Positions 53,485 to 61,117 of a stretch of 64,000 nucleotides of DNA are shown here, in pieces. Positions within the stretch are counted from its first letter, which is position 1, and each line of letters begins with the position of its first letter. The translations under genes were made by a program, and so were the position numbers. This stretch comes from an uncultured Ruminococcus sp. (lineage in GTDB: Bacteria; Bacillota; Clostridia; Oscillospirales; Acutalibacteraceae). Under the pieces are notes generated by a model that made no database searches, was not told the DNA's origin, and was given only the letters and a program-made list of their open reading frames with translations. The stretch covers positions 19,877 to 83,876 of the forward strand of contig CADCKR010000016.1 of NCBI GenBank assembly GCA_902802105.1, written 5' to 3'.

Positions 53485-54374
53485 AACTTTATAACCTCAT
53501 CATTCGAGATAACGAGAGCCTTTAGTGATTCTCTGAGTAATGCGCTGACCTGTTCCGGCCAGCTGTCAAGAACATCCTGCATTGAGCTGCCCTGATAGAG
53601 CATCAATGTGCTGACGATCAGTTCGGGAATTACGCTTATGTTTTCTTTGTTTATGCAAAGTATTCTTCCCGGCAGAGCTTTATTTAAAATTGCAGGCTTG
53701 CTTTTAATTCCGTTTACAATATTTATATGGAAGAGCTCGTATTTTTCGCTTGCCATTTTGGCAATGTCAGAAATGGTCAGGTCTTCGCATTTATCATTGA
53801 ATATACTTTTTATATTTTCTGAGCTAAGAGTACCGTGACAGTCAGCGTCACCTATTGTAAAGAGGTAGCCCTTTTGGCCGCGCTTTTCAAATCTGTCGGT
53901 TGCGGTGTGCTTTGCAGCAAAGTACCAAAGCAGATGATAGTCCTCTGGGCCGTCACCGCCGCCGCCTTCAAGCCAGAGATCAAGAAGCTGCTGTGCTATG
54001 CGGATATCCGATTCAAACTGAGTTACCTGAAGCGGCGCATCATCCACAACATCGCCTACAGCCGAGAACATTATCTGCGGGTCATTTACGGGCTTTGTAG
54101 AAAAGAGCTTCATCATTGTCTCGTGAAGTCCTTCCTTTGCTATCTCGTTTGCAAGGTAGCCCATCGAGCCTGTAACATCCAGACCGATTATTATCGGCGT
54201 AGAATCAGGATGATCCTCTGAATCCCTTGAATAACGGCAGTCAATAAACTTAGGGTCAAACTTAGGATTCATTGACTTTTTGACAAATACATTGTTCTCA
54301 TGTGAAGTTTCCGTGATCTTTCTGCTTTTTTTAAGCTTTGACCAATCCGCGCTTGTATAACTTCCGTATCCCAT
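53481..54374 (-). CDS. vWA domain protein
   Basis: A 297-residue cytoplasmic protein. A short N-terminal tail (1-58) precedes a von Willebrand A domain (about 60-235) with MIDAS motif DVTGSM (Asp66, Ser70) and a second metal-loop segment TIGDADCHG. The Gly-rich loop GGGGDGPEDYH is unusual. The C-terminal part (about 240-297) is helical. AAGGAGTG precedes ATG 54374. It lies 25 bases after the kinase-like gene and overlaps the PurA-like gene. It probably assembles a metal-dependent complex with its neighbours. Confidence 0.85.
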   Translation of the reverse strand: MGYGSYTSADWSKLKKSRKITETSHENNVFVKKSMNPKFDPKFIDCRYSRDSEDHPDSTPIIIGLDVTGSMGYLANEIAKEGLHETMMKLFSTKPVNDPQIMFSAVGDVVDDAPLQVTQFESDIRIAQQLLDLWLEGGGGDGPEDYHLLWYFAAKHTATDRFEKRGQKGYLFTIGDADCHGTLSSENIKSIFNDKCEDLTISDIAKMASEKYELFHINIVNGIKSKPAILNKALPGRILCINKENISVIPELIVSTLMLYQGSSMQDVLDSWPEQVSALLRESLKALVISNDEVIKF

Positions 54375-54399
54375 AAAAACACTCCTTAGTAATTTATTA

Positions 54400-55308
54400 T
54401 TATATGTTCAGATTGCTGAGCAGATCAAGCTTTCTGAATTTTCTTCCTTTGAAGCCGTCCTCGATCACCTTATCCCAGAGAGCAAAATCATCGAAAGCAT
54501 TTTTTGCCGGCGGTTCCGTGATAAAGCGTTTGAACTGTTCCGGTGAACGCTCATAGTTCAGGCCTGTCAGACGTTTTGCCGCAGCTCTCAGCATGATAAG
54601 GTCATTCTGTGAACCGCCCTCAGCCTGAGATGAATTCCACCATCCTCCAAGAAGATACGCCTGATGAGTTCTTGCGTTTATAAACACCGATTCGATATCT
54701 ATACCGTTGTGCGCGATATCGCTGTAGGCAAGTACGCAGCAAAGGTTTTCAAGCCGAGAGATGATCCACGCCGTATGCTCAGGAGGCAGGCTTCCGAATG
54801 CCGAAAGAGGATAAAGCTCCTCTCCTTTTGAAACAGAAAGCATAGTGCGTCCGCCGGCGATCTCAAAGCTTCCGCTAAACAACGGAAAAAATTCCGAAAG
54901 CCCCTTGATATCCGCCGAAGGATAGTCAAGCCTGCCTGTACTCTCCTGAAAACGTCCGGCAGAATATATATCTCCCTTGGGAAAAACAAATATAACATTG
55001 CGCCTTGCCGTATATATAGTCACATCGTCCTGCTTTCCTTTGAAAAGGTAGTTGATACTCAGTCTGCGCCCGTCCGCAAGGATAAATTGTTCCTGCTCTG
55101 CGTTTTTCCAGATCATATCGGTTTCTTCCGGATCAGAACGATCAGAAATAGCGCTCAGATATGCAAGCATCCGGTAACGGAAGTTTTTATAGTCGCTTAG
55201 ATCCTTATCGGTAAAAACAGACTTGCTGCCGCAATAGCTGCATACAAGGTCGCCTGTTGACGAAACAGTCATTTCGCCTCCGCACGAGCTGCATTTGAAA
55301 TTTATCAT
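54400..55308 (-). CDS. Zinc-ribbon protein with degenerate kinase-like domain
   Basis: A 302-residue protein. The N-terminal ribbon C6SSC9..C23SYC26 resembles that of the TIR protein in the same operon. Residues about 60-260 look like the C-lobe of a protein kinase: YSDIAHNGIDIESVFIN sits where HGDIKPENIL would be, then AYLLGGWW replaces DFG. Key Asp residues are lost, so it is probably a pseudokinase adaptor. ATG 55308 follows GAGGTGAT; the open frame to 55353 has no site. First gene of the operon. Confidence 0.75.
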   Translation of the reverse strand: MINFKCSSCGGEMTVSSTGDLVCSYCGSKSVFTDKDLSDYKNFRYRMLAYLSAISDRSDPEETDMIWKNAEQEQFILADGRRLSINYLFKGKQDDVTIYTARRNVIFVFPKGDIYSAGRFQESTGRLDYPSADIKGLSEFFPLFSGSFEIAGGRTMLSVSKGEELYPLSAFGSLPPEHTAWIISRLENLCCVLAYSDIAHNGIDIESVFINARTHQAYLLGGWWNSSQAEGGSQNDLIMLRAAAKRLTGLNYERSPEQFKRFITEPPAKNAFDDFALWDKVIEDGFKGRKFRKLDLLSNLNI

Positions 55309-55364
55309 CCGATCACCTCGTTTCATATTCAGGACTGCGCTTACCGCGCCCATTATTAAATAAC

Positions 55365-55393
55365 ATTATAACATATTTTTTATGCAGTTTCAA
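55365..55393 (-). promoter_or_regulatory. Promoter of the vWA-PurA-TIR operon
   Basis: On the minus strand, TTGAAA (55393-55388), a 17-base spacer, TATAAT (55370-55365). About 57 bases of leader precede ATG 55308. Confidence 0.8.
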
Positions 55394-55414
55394 CCATTGT
55401 TTCCGTATCCTCAC

Positions 55415-55710
55415 GGAAATCAATCCTGCGCCGGCAGGTTATACGGGCGGCAAGCTGCCGCATCCAATTCGCTGCTTGTTCAACACATACCGTAGTTAGT
55501 ACCGCCGTGTAAAGTAAATTAGCGTCTGTAAAAGAAGTCTTTGCAAAGCACCGCTGATGCACCAGCTTCTACGGGAATGACTGCCGAATGAGCAGAACAA
55601 AGCGAGTGTAAACGAGCGGAGCGGGCACGGCACCGACAGCTTGCCGGCGGGAGCGGGCACGGGTGCGCAGGCTCTGCGCCTTCCTAAAACCGCTGATTTT
55701 CCATTTTAAG
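55415..55710. repeat. Mosaic of element fragments, unusually GC-rich
   Basis: GGAAATCAATCCTGCGCCGG (about 55425) and AAAACCGCTGATTTTCC (about 55687) match the two parts of family B. GCGCAGGCTCTGCGCC near 55668 matches 25754. GGAGCGGGCACGG occurs twice (near 55618 and 55649). There is no gene. It separates the two divergent operons. Confidence 0.6.
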
Positions 55711-55723
55711 GCAGAAAAAGCTC

Positions 55724-55752
55724 TTGACATTTATTTGTGAGCGTATTATAAT
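55724..55752 (+). promoter_or_regulatory. Consensus promoter of the ncRNA / Ro60 unit
   Basis: TTGACA (55724-55729), exactly 17 bases, TATAAT (55747-55752). Predicted start near 55759-55761. No ribosome site precedes the first ATG of the transcript. Confidence 0.85.
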
Positions 55753-55758
55753 AGTATA

Positions 55759-55946
55759 ATGGATAATGGGTGATTTAAGCGATACCGTAGCGGAGGATCG
55801 ATTTCATCAATATGTTTTTTTGAAAAATATCGGTCTTGTTATTCACGGTATCCTCAAAAAAATATACAGGATCGCAGCAGAAAATGACAGCAGCTTTCAC
55901 GGTTCTGTCCGATCAGAGGATATCAGCATCAGTTGGTATCCTTTTT
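55759..55946 (+). ncRNA. Structured RNA candidate upstream of the Ro60 gene (possible Y RNA)
   Basis: About 188 bases between a consensus promoter and a terminator-like end (AGGATA..TATCCT then T7, 55939-55945). GATACCGT (near 55781) pairs with ACGGTATC (near 55842), extended inside by GATCGAT with ATCGGTC, giving a long hairpin. The 5' end GGATA also pairs with TATCC just before the T run, closing the molecule as in Y RNAs. It lies directly upstream of the TROVE gene, where bacterial Y RNAs are often found. I could not find the published Ro-binding consensus (GNCGAAG). A 67-codon ORF (55766-55969) overlaps but lacks a ribosome site. Confidence 0.5.
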
Positions 55947-55974
55947 TTGTATTACTGGAATATCTTTGAATCAG

Positions 55975-56010
55975 GAAGCCCATTGGCTTTAGACAATGGG
56001 TAGTTCACTA
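55975..56010 (+). other. Hairpin resembling an IS200/IS605-type right end
   Basis: GGAAGCCCATTG, loop GCTTTAGA, CAATGGGTAGTTCAC. The GAAGCCC..CTTTAG..GGGTAGTTCA pattern is, from memory, that of IS200/IS605-group right-end hairpins. No transposase is present. It sits in the leader of the Ro60 gene, 24 bases before its start. Confidence 0.45.
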
Positions 56011-56033
56011 AAACAGAAAGGGATGAATGAAAA

Positions 56034-57674
56034 ATGAGTAAATTCACGCCATCGTTAAAAGAAAAAAGAAACAGCGGCTCAGAAAAGCCGGTCGAAAATT
56101 TTATGGGCGGTATTTCATACGAATACACCCCCATCGACACGCTAAAGATGGTAACTGCATCTTCAATATTTGGCGAACCGCAGTATTACCGTAAAGGTGA
56201 GTTCGCCAAGTCAGCAATAAAGGACGGAAAATACTTGACAAACGTCTTATTCATGCCTTACAGTATTTTGCCGGATAAATACAATGGAATGAAGACCTCT
56301 GAGCTGATGGAAAAAATAATAGACGATGCTCTGGATCATGATTATAAAGCTGCTATTGATTGGGCGGCTGTTCTGAGAAACGAATTCAACATGAGACTGA
56401 ATCCGCAGATAATCATGGTCAGAGCGGCGATACATCCCAAAAGACAGCAGTTCAACACGGAATATCCGGGTTATTTTTCACGGCTGCAAAAGCAGGTCAT
56501 GCTCAGGGCGGACGAGCCTGTTTCGCAGCTTGAATATTATCTCTACATAAAAGGCTCAAAAAAAAGCCTGCCGAATATTCTCAAAAGAAACTGGAACGAC
56601 AGGCTTGAAAACGCCTCATTGTATGAGCTGCATAAATATAAAAACAGCGGTATCGGCATTATAGACACGGTTCGTATATGCCATGCAAACTCTGCAATTA
56701 TTGATGAGCTTATGAAAACAGGAACGATCACCGCTGATGATGCCGACAGCACATGGGAAACCAAAAGAGCTGCCGGAAATTCATGGAAGGATATACTTTC
56801 TTCAATAAAAATGGGTCACATGGCTCTCATGCGCAATCTCAGAGGAATATTTACAGAAACAGACGACCCTGAGCTGTGCAAAAATGTAATGCAGCAGCTG
56901 AAAGACGGCGTGATCAAGGGCAAGCAGTTCCCGTTCAGATATTTTACGGCTTTGAAGGCTATCGAAAGCAGTGACGTACATCATAAGGGTATCATTCTTG
57001 ACACGCTTGAGGAATGTATGGATATTTCCTGCGGCAATATGCCGAAGCTCTCCGGAAAGACTATGTGCCTGTCCGATAATTCCGGCAGTGCATGGGGTAC
57101 TTTCAATTCCGAATACGGCAGCATAACAGTAGCTGAAATAGACAACCTCAGCTCACTGATCACTGCCCGCAATTCCGATGAAGGATATGTAGGCCGTTTT
57201 GGTGATAAGCTGATCGTTACTCCCGTAAGCAAAAGAAACGGATTGCTTTCTCAGTGCAGAGAGATCAGCAAGGACCGCAGCAAAGATGTCGGGTATTCAA
57301 CAGAAAACGGTATCTGGCTGTTTTTCCGTGACGCTATTGATAAAAAGCAGCATTGGGACAATATCTTTATTTATTCCGACCAGCAGGCCGGTCACGGCGG
57401 TCTTTACGGTACAAATGAGGGCAAGCAGGAATATAAAAGCAGAGGCTTCGATACCGGCAGCTATATTGACGCGGCAAAACTCATTCAGGAATACCGCAGA
57501 AAGGTGAATCCGGAGGTAAATGTTTTCAGCGTGCAGACTGCCGGATACAATAATGTTATAGTTCCCGAGTACGGCTACAGAACAAATCTTCTTTATGGCT
57601 GGACAGGCAGAGAGCTTGTTTTTGCTGACGCTATGATACGTTTCTGGGATGAGAAGCGTAATGCAGAGCAATAA
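56034..57674 (+). CDS. TROVE domain protein, Ro60/Rsr ortholog
   Basis: A 546-residue ring-shaped RNA-binding protein of the Ro60 family. Residues about 20-340 are the helical-repeat TROVE region. Residues about 341-546 are a vWA-like domain with the MIDAS-type site LSDNSGSAWG (Asp348). Bacterial Rsr binds Y RNA, and with it works with exoribonucleases in rRNA and misfolded-RNA decay, especially under stress. AAAGGGATGA precedes ATG 56034. It lies 88 bases after the RNA candidate's end and 13 before the methyltransferase gene. No rtcB or PNPase gene is nearby. Confidence 0.88.
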   Translation: MSKFTPSLKEKRNSGSEKPVENFMGGISYEYTPIDTLKMVTASSIFGEPQYYRKGEFAKSAIKDGKYLTNVLFMPYSILPDKYNGMKTSELMEKIIDDALDHDYKAAIDWAAVLRNEFNMRLNPQIIMVRAAIHPKRQQFNTEYPGYFSRLQKQVMLRADEPVSQLEYYLYIKGSKKSLPNILKRNWNDRLENASLYELHKYKNSGIGIIDTVRICHANSAIIDELMKTGTITADDADSTWETKRAAGNSWKDILSSIKMGHMALMRNLRGIFTETDDPELCKNVMQQLKDGVIKGKQFPFRYFTALKAIESSDVHHKGIILDTLEECMDISCGNMPKLSGKTMCLSDNSGSAWGTFNSEYGSITVAEIDNLSSLITARNSDEGYVGRFGDKLIVTPVSKRNGLLSQCREISKDRSKDVGYSTENGIWLFFRDAIDKKQHWDNIFIYSDQQAGHGGLYGTNEGKQEYKSRGFDTGSYIDAAKLIQEYRRKVNPEVNVFSVQTAGYNNVIVPEYGYRTNLLYGWTGRELVFADAMIRFWDEKRNAEQ

Positions 57675-57687
57675 CGGAGGTAAGCTA

Positions 57688-58356
57688 ATGGACAACAGGT
57701 CTGCATTTAATGTAAATCAATATGACGAAAACGTCCGCAGGGTCATACCGTTTTATGACGAAATTTACGATCAGATCTTCCGGCTGATACTGACGTATTT
57801 TGGCGGCAAGGAAATATCCGTTCTTGATACAGGCTGCGGCACCGGTACATTCGGAGTTAAAGCAAATGAATGTCTGAGACTTTCTGAGCTTGTTCTCTGT
57901 GACCCGTCTGAAAAGATGCTTATTGACGCAAGAAAAAAGCTGAATGAGCATCCATGCGAATTTATCTGTAAGGGCTCGGAAGCTCTCGGCTTTGAAAACA
58001 GGTTCGACGTTGTAACGGCCATCCAATCGCATCATTATTTCGATAAGGCGTCAAGAGAAAGGGCTGTCAGGAATTGTTATAATGCGCTGAAACCCAAAGG
58101 ACTGTTTATATGCTTTGAGAACACTGCCCCGTTTTCCGATATCGGAAAGGACATATTGCTGAAGCAGGTTGAATCATTCGGTCTTGAGGCGGGCAGAACG
58201 CCCGATGAAGTAAAAGCTCACTCTGCAAGGTACAACAGAGAATATTTCCCGATCACGATAAACGAACATCTTGATCTGCTGAAAAATACAGGCTTTACTG
58301 TTTCTGAGCTGTTATGGCATTCATATATGCAGAGCGGCTTCTATGCCGTAAAATAG
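57688..58356 (+). CDS. Class I SAM-dependent methyltransferase
   Basis: A 222-residue Rossmann methyltransferase. Motif I is VLDTGCGTGTFG, followed by LCDPSEKML, GSEALGFENRFDVVTA and ALKPKGLFICFEN. It is of the UbiE/Methyltransf_11 type; the substrate (small molecule, RNA or protein) is not readable. ATG 57688 follows GGAGG. It is co-transcribed with the Ro60 gene, which makes an RNA substrate conceivable but unproven. Confidence 0.88.
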   Translation: MDNRSAFNVNQYDENVRRVIPFYDEIYDQIFRLILTYFGGKEISVLDTGCGTGTFGVKANECLRLSELVLCDPSEKMLIDARKKLNEHPCEFICKGSEALGFENRFDVVTAIQSHHYFDKASRERAVRNCYNALKPKGLFICFENTAPFSDIGKDILLKQVESFGLEAGRTPDEVKAHSARYNREYFPITINEHLDLLKNTGFTVSELLWHSYMQSGFYAVK

Positions 58357-58369
58357 TCCATATTATTAC

Positions 58370-58408
58370 AGCCGTGTTCTGTGCAAAATACAATGCAGGA
58401 ACACGGCT
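58370..58408. terminator. Terminator between convergent genes
   Basis: AGCCGTGTTC and GAACACGGCT arms with a 19-base loop; A/T-rich flanks on both sides but only short T runs. Confidence 0.65.
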
Positions 58409-58444
58409 TAATAATTATACTAAAAATGCGGTCTTTACATTAAC

Positions 58445-60889
58445 TCATAGCAGCTTTTTCAGCGCTTCTTCAAGCCTTACCATTTCCTCAGGTTCTCCGG
58501 ACGTTTCAAAACGTATTCCGTTTGATAAATTGTGAGGCTTTTTAATCGGAAGTGTGTACCGCATATCAAAGAAATGCTTCTTAAAAAGCGCGGAGCTCTT
58601 ATTATACGGCAATACTCTCATGGTATACGGGTCAAGCTTTATCATTTTTTCGCAAAGCTCAATTATTGAGCTGATAAGACCTTCTGCGCAGTCATCGGTT
58701 TCCTTATCATCTGAGGGCTCTGCTTTTTCAGCAGTGCTTTCATCCCATGAGGCAATTATTTCTACATCATCGCCTATTGTTTCTTCCTCGTGGGGTGTCT
58801 TTTTGTTGTCAGCAATATTTTCATCAGCGGCCTTTTCATCATTTTTCTGTGATTCAGGCTCTTTCTTATCAGCCGGCTCAACCGGTACATTATCGGAAGC
58901 AATATTTAATTTAAGCTTTTTTGGCGCTTCTTTCTCAGCGTTCTTATTCGGCTCATTTAAAGCTTTCTGTTCATCAGGCACCGCTTTATCTGCAGGCTTG
59001 CTTTTTGCAGCACTGATCTCCTCAGAAGAGACCTTAGCTATATCAGCTTCCTTATTTTTATCATCCGCCTTAACAGGCTTAGGCGCTTCGGGCTTTTCTT
59101 TCTTTGAGGATCTACGATGCTTATCAGCTTTCTCCTCCGGAGCATCCTGCTTTGAAGCTTCGTTTTTCTTTGAAGCACGATTTGTGGTCAGATTGAGCTT
59201 CAATATACGTTTTAACGGATTTGACCTGACCTTTTCGGCGGGTGCATCTTTCGGTTCAGCAGGCAACGCCTCACTTTCAACGGCCGGAGCTTTATTTCCG
59301 ACCGCAGAAGGCTTATCATCAGGAAGTTTAATATCGTCAGACGGTTTATTATCAGGAAGTTTACTGTCAACAGACGGTTTATTATCAGGAAGCTTAGTAT
59401 CGTCAGACGGTTTATTATCAGGAAGTTTACTGTCAACAGACGGCTTATTATCAGGAAGTTTACTGTCAACAGGCGGCTTATTATCAGGAAGTTTACTGTC
59501 AACAGGCGGCTTATTATCAGGAAGTTTACTGTCAACAGGCGGCGTATTATCAGGAAGCTTACTGTCAACAGGCGGCGTATTATCAGGAAGCTTACTGTCA
59601 ACAGGCGGCGTATTATCAGGAAGCTTACTGTCAACAGGCGGCGTATTACCAGGAAGTTTACTGTCAACAAGCGGCTTATTATCAGGAAGCTTACTGTCAT
59701 TATCAGAGAGCTTTCTGTCAGCAGAAGGCTTATTATAATTCCGTAGCGCTTTTTCAGGCTTGCGGGATGCAGCGCTCTGCTCAGGGAATGACCTTATGTT
59801 CCGGTACCAATCATCAAAGCGCAGACAGCTTTTCTCATTCCAGAATGAAACAAGATAATATTCCTGTCCGTTAAAACGGAACGGCTCACGGAAATAACCG
59901 TCCGGATAGTATTCATCAGAGAAAAACGGCTGACCGATATCAAACAATCTTTTTGAATTCTCAGCGCTGCATAAGGCCGTGAGAATATTCGCACTAAACC
60001 TGAATCCGCTCTGCTCAAGGTTTTTCATGCACATTCTGACGTACTCGCTGATGCTTCTGAGGACATCTCCTGATCCGGTATTTCCGGAATCAGCAATTCC
60101 CGAAGACATATTATTGTCCGGAAATTCAAGCACAGGCCGGCCTGACTTTTTCTTTTTTGCTGTTTTTGCAGGAGGGACCGTTTTATTAACTTTTGCAAAC
60201 TCGGTTTCAGTTTCGGGCGGCTGTACAAACGGTTCTGCCGGTACTGCTGCCTGCTCAGGAACGTAGCTGTCCGGTGTGTGCTGTGCTGCGGGTATATTTT
60301 CCTGTTCGGGCGGCTGTACAAACGGTTCTGCCGGTACTGCTGCCTGTTCAGGAACGTAGCTGTCCGGTGTGTGCTGTGCTGCAGGTATATTTTCCTGTTC
60401 GGGCGGCTGTACAAACGGTTCTGCCGGTGCAGCTGCCTGTTCAGGAACGTAGCTGTCCGGTGTGTGCTGCGCTGCGGTGAAGTCTTCACCTGCAGGCATA
60501 TATGGTTCAGGCTGATAATCGGCAATATCCTTCAGACTGAACGGATTCAGCGTATTATCTTCCTGTGAAAAAGGATCGATCGCAGCATAATTGTTCTGAG
60601 TGCCGGCAGAAAAGGCCGCATCATACTGACTAACTGCCGGTACATCCTGCAGAGCAACGATCATATAATCGGATGAGAGCATTTCCTGCTTTATCCTCAT
60701 TATTTCATTTGACCATCCGGAAACCTGCTTTCTGATCCGGCGGTATTCACGGCTCACCGCATCATAAAGATCATCGTCATCGGTATCAATAATGCGGTCC
60801 ATTTTTGCACGTTCAGAGCTTATAATACGATCCAGAAATTTTTCGATCTCATCAAAAGCATTATTCAGATTTATTTCCATTTCCGTCAT
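58445..60889 (-). CDS. Large disordered repeat protein (814 aa)
   Basis: Residues 1-75 are a helical N-terminal region (DEIEKFLDRII, YRRIRKQVSGWSNEIMRIKQ). Residues about 139-231 are three 31-residue repeats (AAQHTPDSYVPEQAA..). Residues about 270-380 are a globular domain (ISEYVRMCMKNLEQSGF..YYLVSFWNEKSC). About 399-530 are twelve 11-residue repeats of SKLPDNKPPVD type. Then follows a long Lys/Glu/Ala-rich region and a short globular C-terminus (about 730-814). There is no signal peptide or TM. AAGGATG precedes ATG 60889. Family not recognised. Confidence 0.75.
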   Translation of the reverse strand: MTEMEINLNNAFDEIEKFLDRIISSERAKMDRIIDTDDDDLYDAVSREYRRIRKQVSGWSNEIMRIKQEMLSSDYMIVALQDVPAVSQYDAAFSAGTQNNYAAIDPFSQEDNTLNPFSLKDIADYQPEPYMPAGEDFTAAQHTPDSYVPEQAAAPAEPFVQPPEQENIPAAQHTPDSYVPEQAAVPAEPFVQPPEQENIPAAQHTPDSYVPEQAAVPAEPFVQPPETETEFAKVNKTVPPAKTAKKKKSGRPVLEFPDNNMSSGIADSGNTGSGDVLRSISEYVRMCMKNLEQSGFRFSANILTALCSAENSKRLFDIGQPFFSDEYYPDGYFREPFRFNGQEYYLVSFWNEKSCLRFDDWYRNIRSFPEQSAASRKPEKALRNYNKPSADRKLSDNDSKLPDNKPLVDSKLPGNTPPVDSKLPDNTPPVDSKLPDNTPPVDSKLPDNTPPVDSKLPDNKPPVDSKLPDNKPPVDSKLPDNKPSVDSKLPDNKPSDDTKLPDNKPSVDSKLPDNKPSDDIKLPDDKPSAVGNKAPAVESEALPAEPKDAPAEKVRSNPLKRILKLNLTTNRASKKNEASKQDAPEEKADKHRRSSKKEKPEAPKPVKADDKNKEADIAKVSSEEISAAKSKPADKAVPDEQKALNEPNKNAEKEAPKKLKLNIASDNVPVEPADKKEPESQKNDEKAADENIADNKKTPHEEETIGDDVEIIASWDESTAEKAEPSDDKETDDCAEGLISSIIELCEKMIKLDPYTMRVLPYNKSSALFKKHFFDMRYTLPIKKPHNLSNGIRFETSGEPEEMVRLEEALKKLL
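59300..59695 (-). repeat. Twelve in-frame 33-bp tandem repeats
   Basis: Each unit encodes 11 residues (SKLPDNKPPVD and variants). Units are contiguous with no spacers. The repeat keeps the antisense frame open too, producing a spurious 394-codon ORF on the plus strand. Confidence 0.92.
60197..60475 (-). repeat. Three in-frame 93-bp tandem repeats
   Basis: Each unit encodes 31 residues starting AAQHTPDSYVPEQAA; the third diverges at its end. Nearly identical at DNA level, so expansion is recent. Confidence 0.9.
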
Positions 60890-60974
60890 AACAACACATC
60901 CTTAGTTTCTCTGAGTACAATAGACACAGATGATTTTCTTATGTCCGATCGGGAGAAAATATTACACCATACAT

Positions 60975-61003
60975 ATTTTACCATTAATTTATTGATTGTG
61001 CAA
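60975..61003 (-). promoter_or_regulatory. Promoter of the 814-aa repeat protein gene
   Basis: On the minus strand, TTGCAC (61003-60998), a 17-base spacer, extended -10 TGGTAAAAT ending at 60975. About 80 bases of leader contain a small hairpin around CCGATCGG. Confidence 0.7.
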
Positions 61004-61025
61004 TATATTTTATAAAAATAAGACA

Positions 61026-61105
61026 GAAATCAATTTTTCGCCGGCAAGTTACACGGAGGAAAAAGGATTCTCCCCCGCCTTTCCAAAACCGCCGAATTTC
61101 GATAT
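61026..61105. repeat. Family B element, reverse orientation, one end intact
   Basis: AGAAATCAATTTTTCGCCGG and AAGTTACACGG match the reversed right end of the 25795-25929 copy; CCAAAACCGCCGAATTTC matches its interior. It lies between two minus-strand genes. Confidence 0.65.
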
Positions 61106-61117
61106 AACAGAGCATTT

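Noticed and set aside
55766-55969. 67-codon ORF upstream of the Ro60 gene
   Set aside because: No ribosome site, and it runs past the T7 terminator of the RNA candidate. Kept only as the alternative to an ncRNA.
59300-59695. Regular 33-bp repeats resembling a CRISPR array
   Set aside because: Units are contiguous without spacers, in frame, and encode an 11-residue protein repeat. No cas genes are nearby.
58554-59738. A 394-codon plus-strand ORF rich in Leu/Ser/Gly repeats
   Set aside because: It is antisense to the 814-residue gene and stays open because the 33-bp repeats are a multiple of three. It has no ribosome site and an implausible composition.
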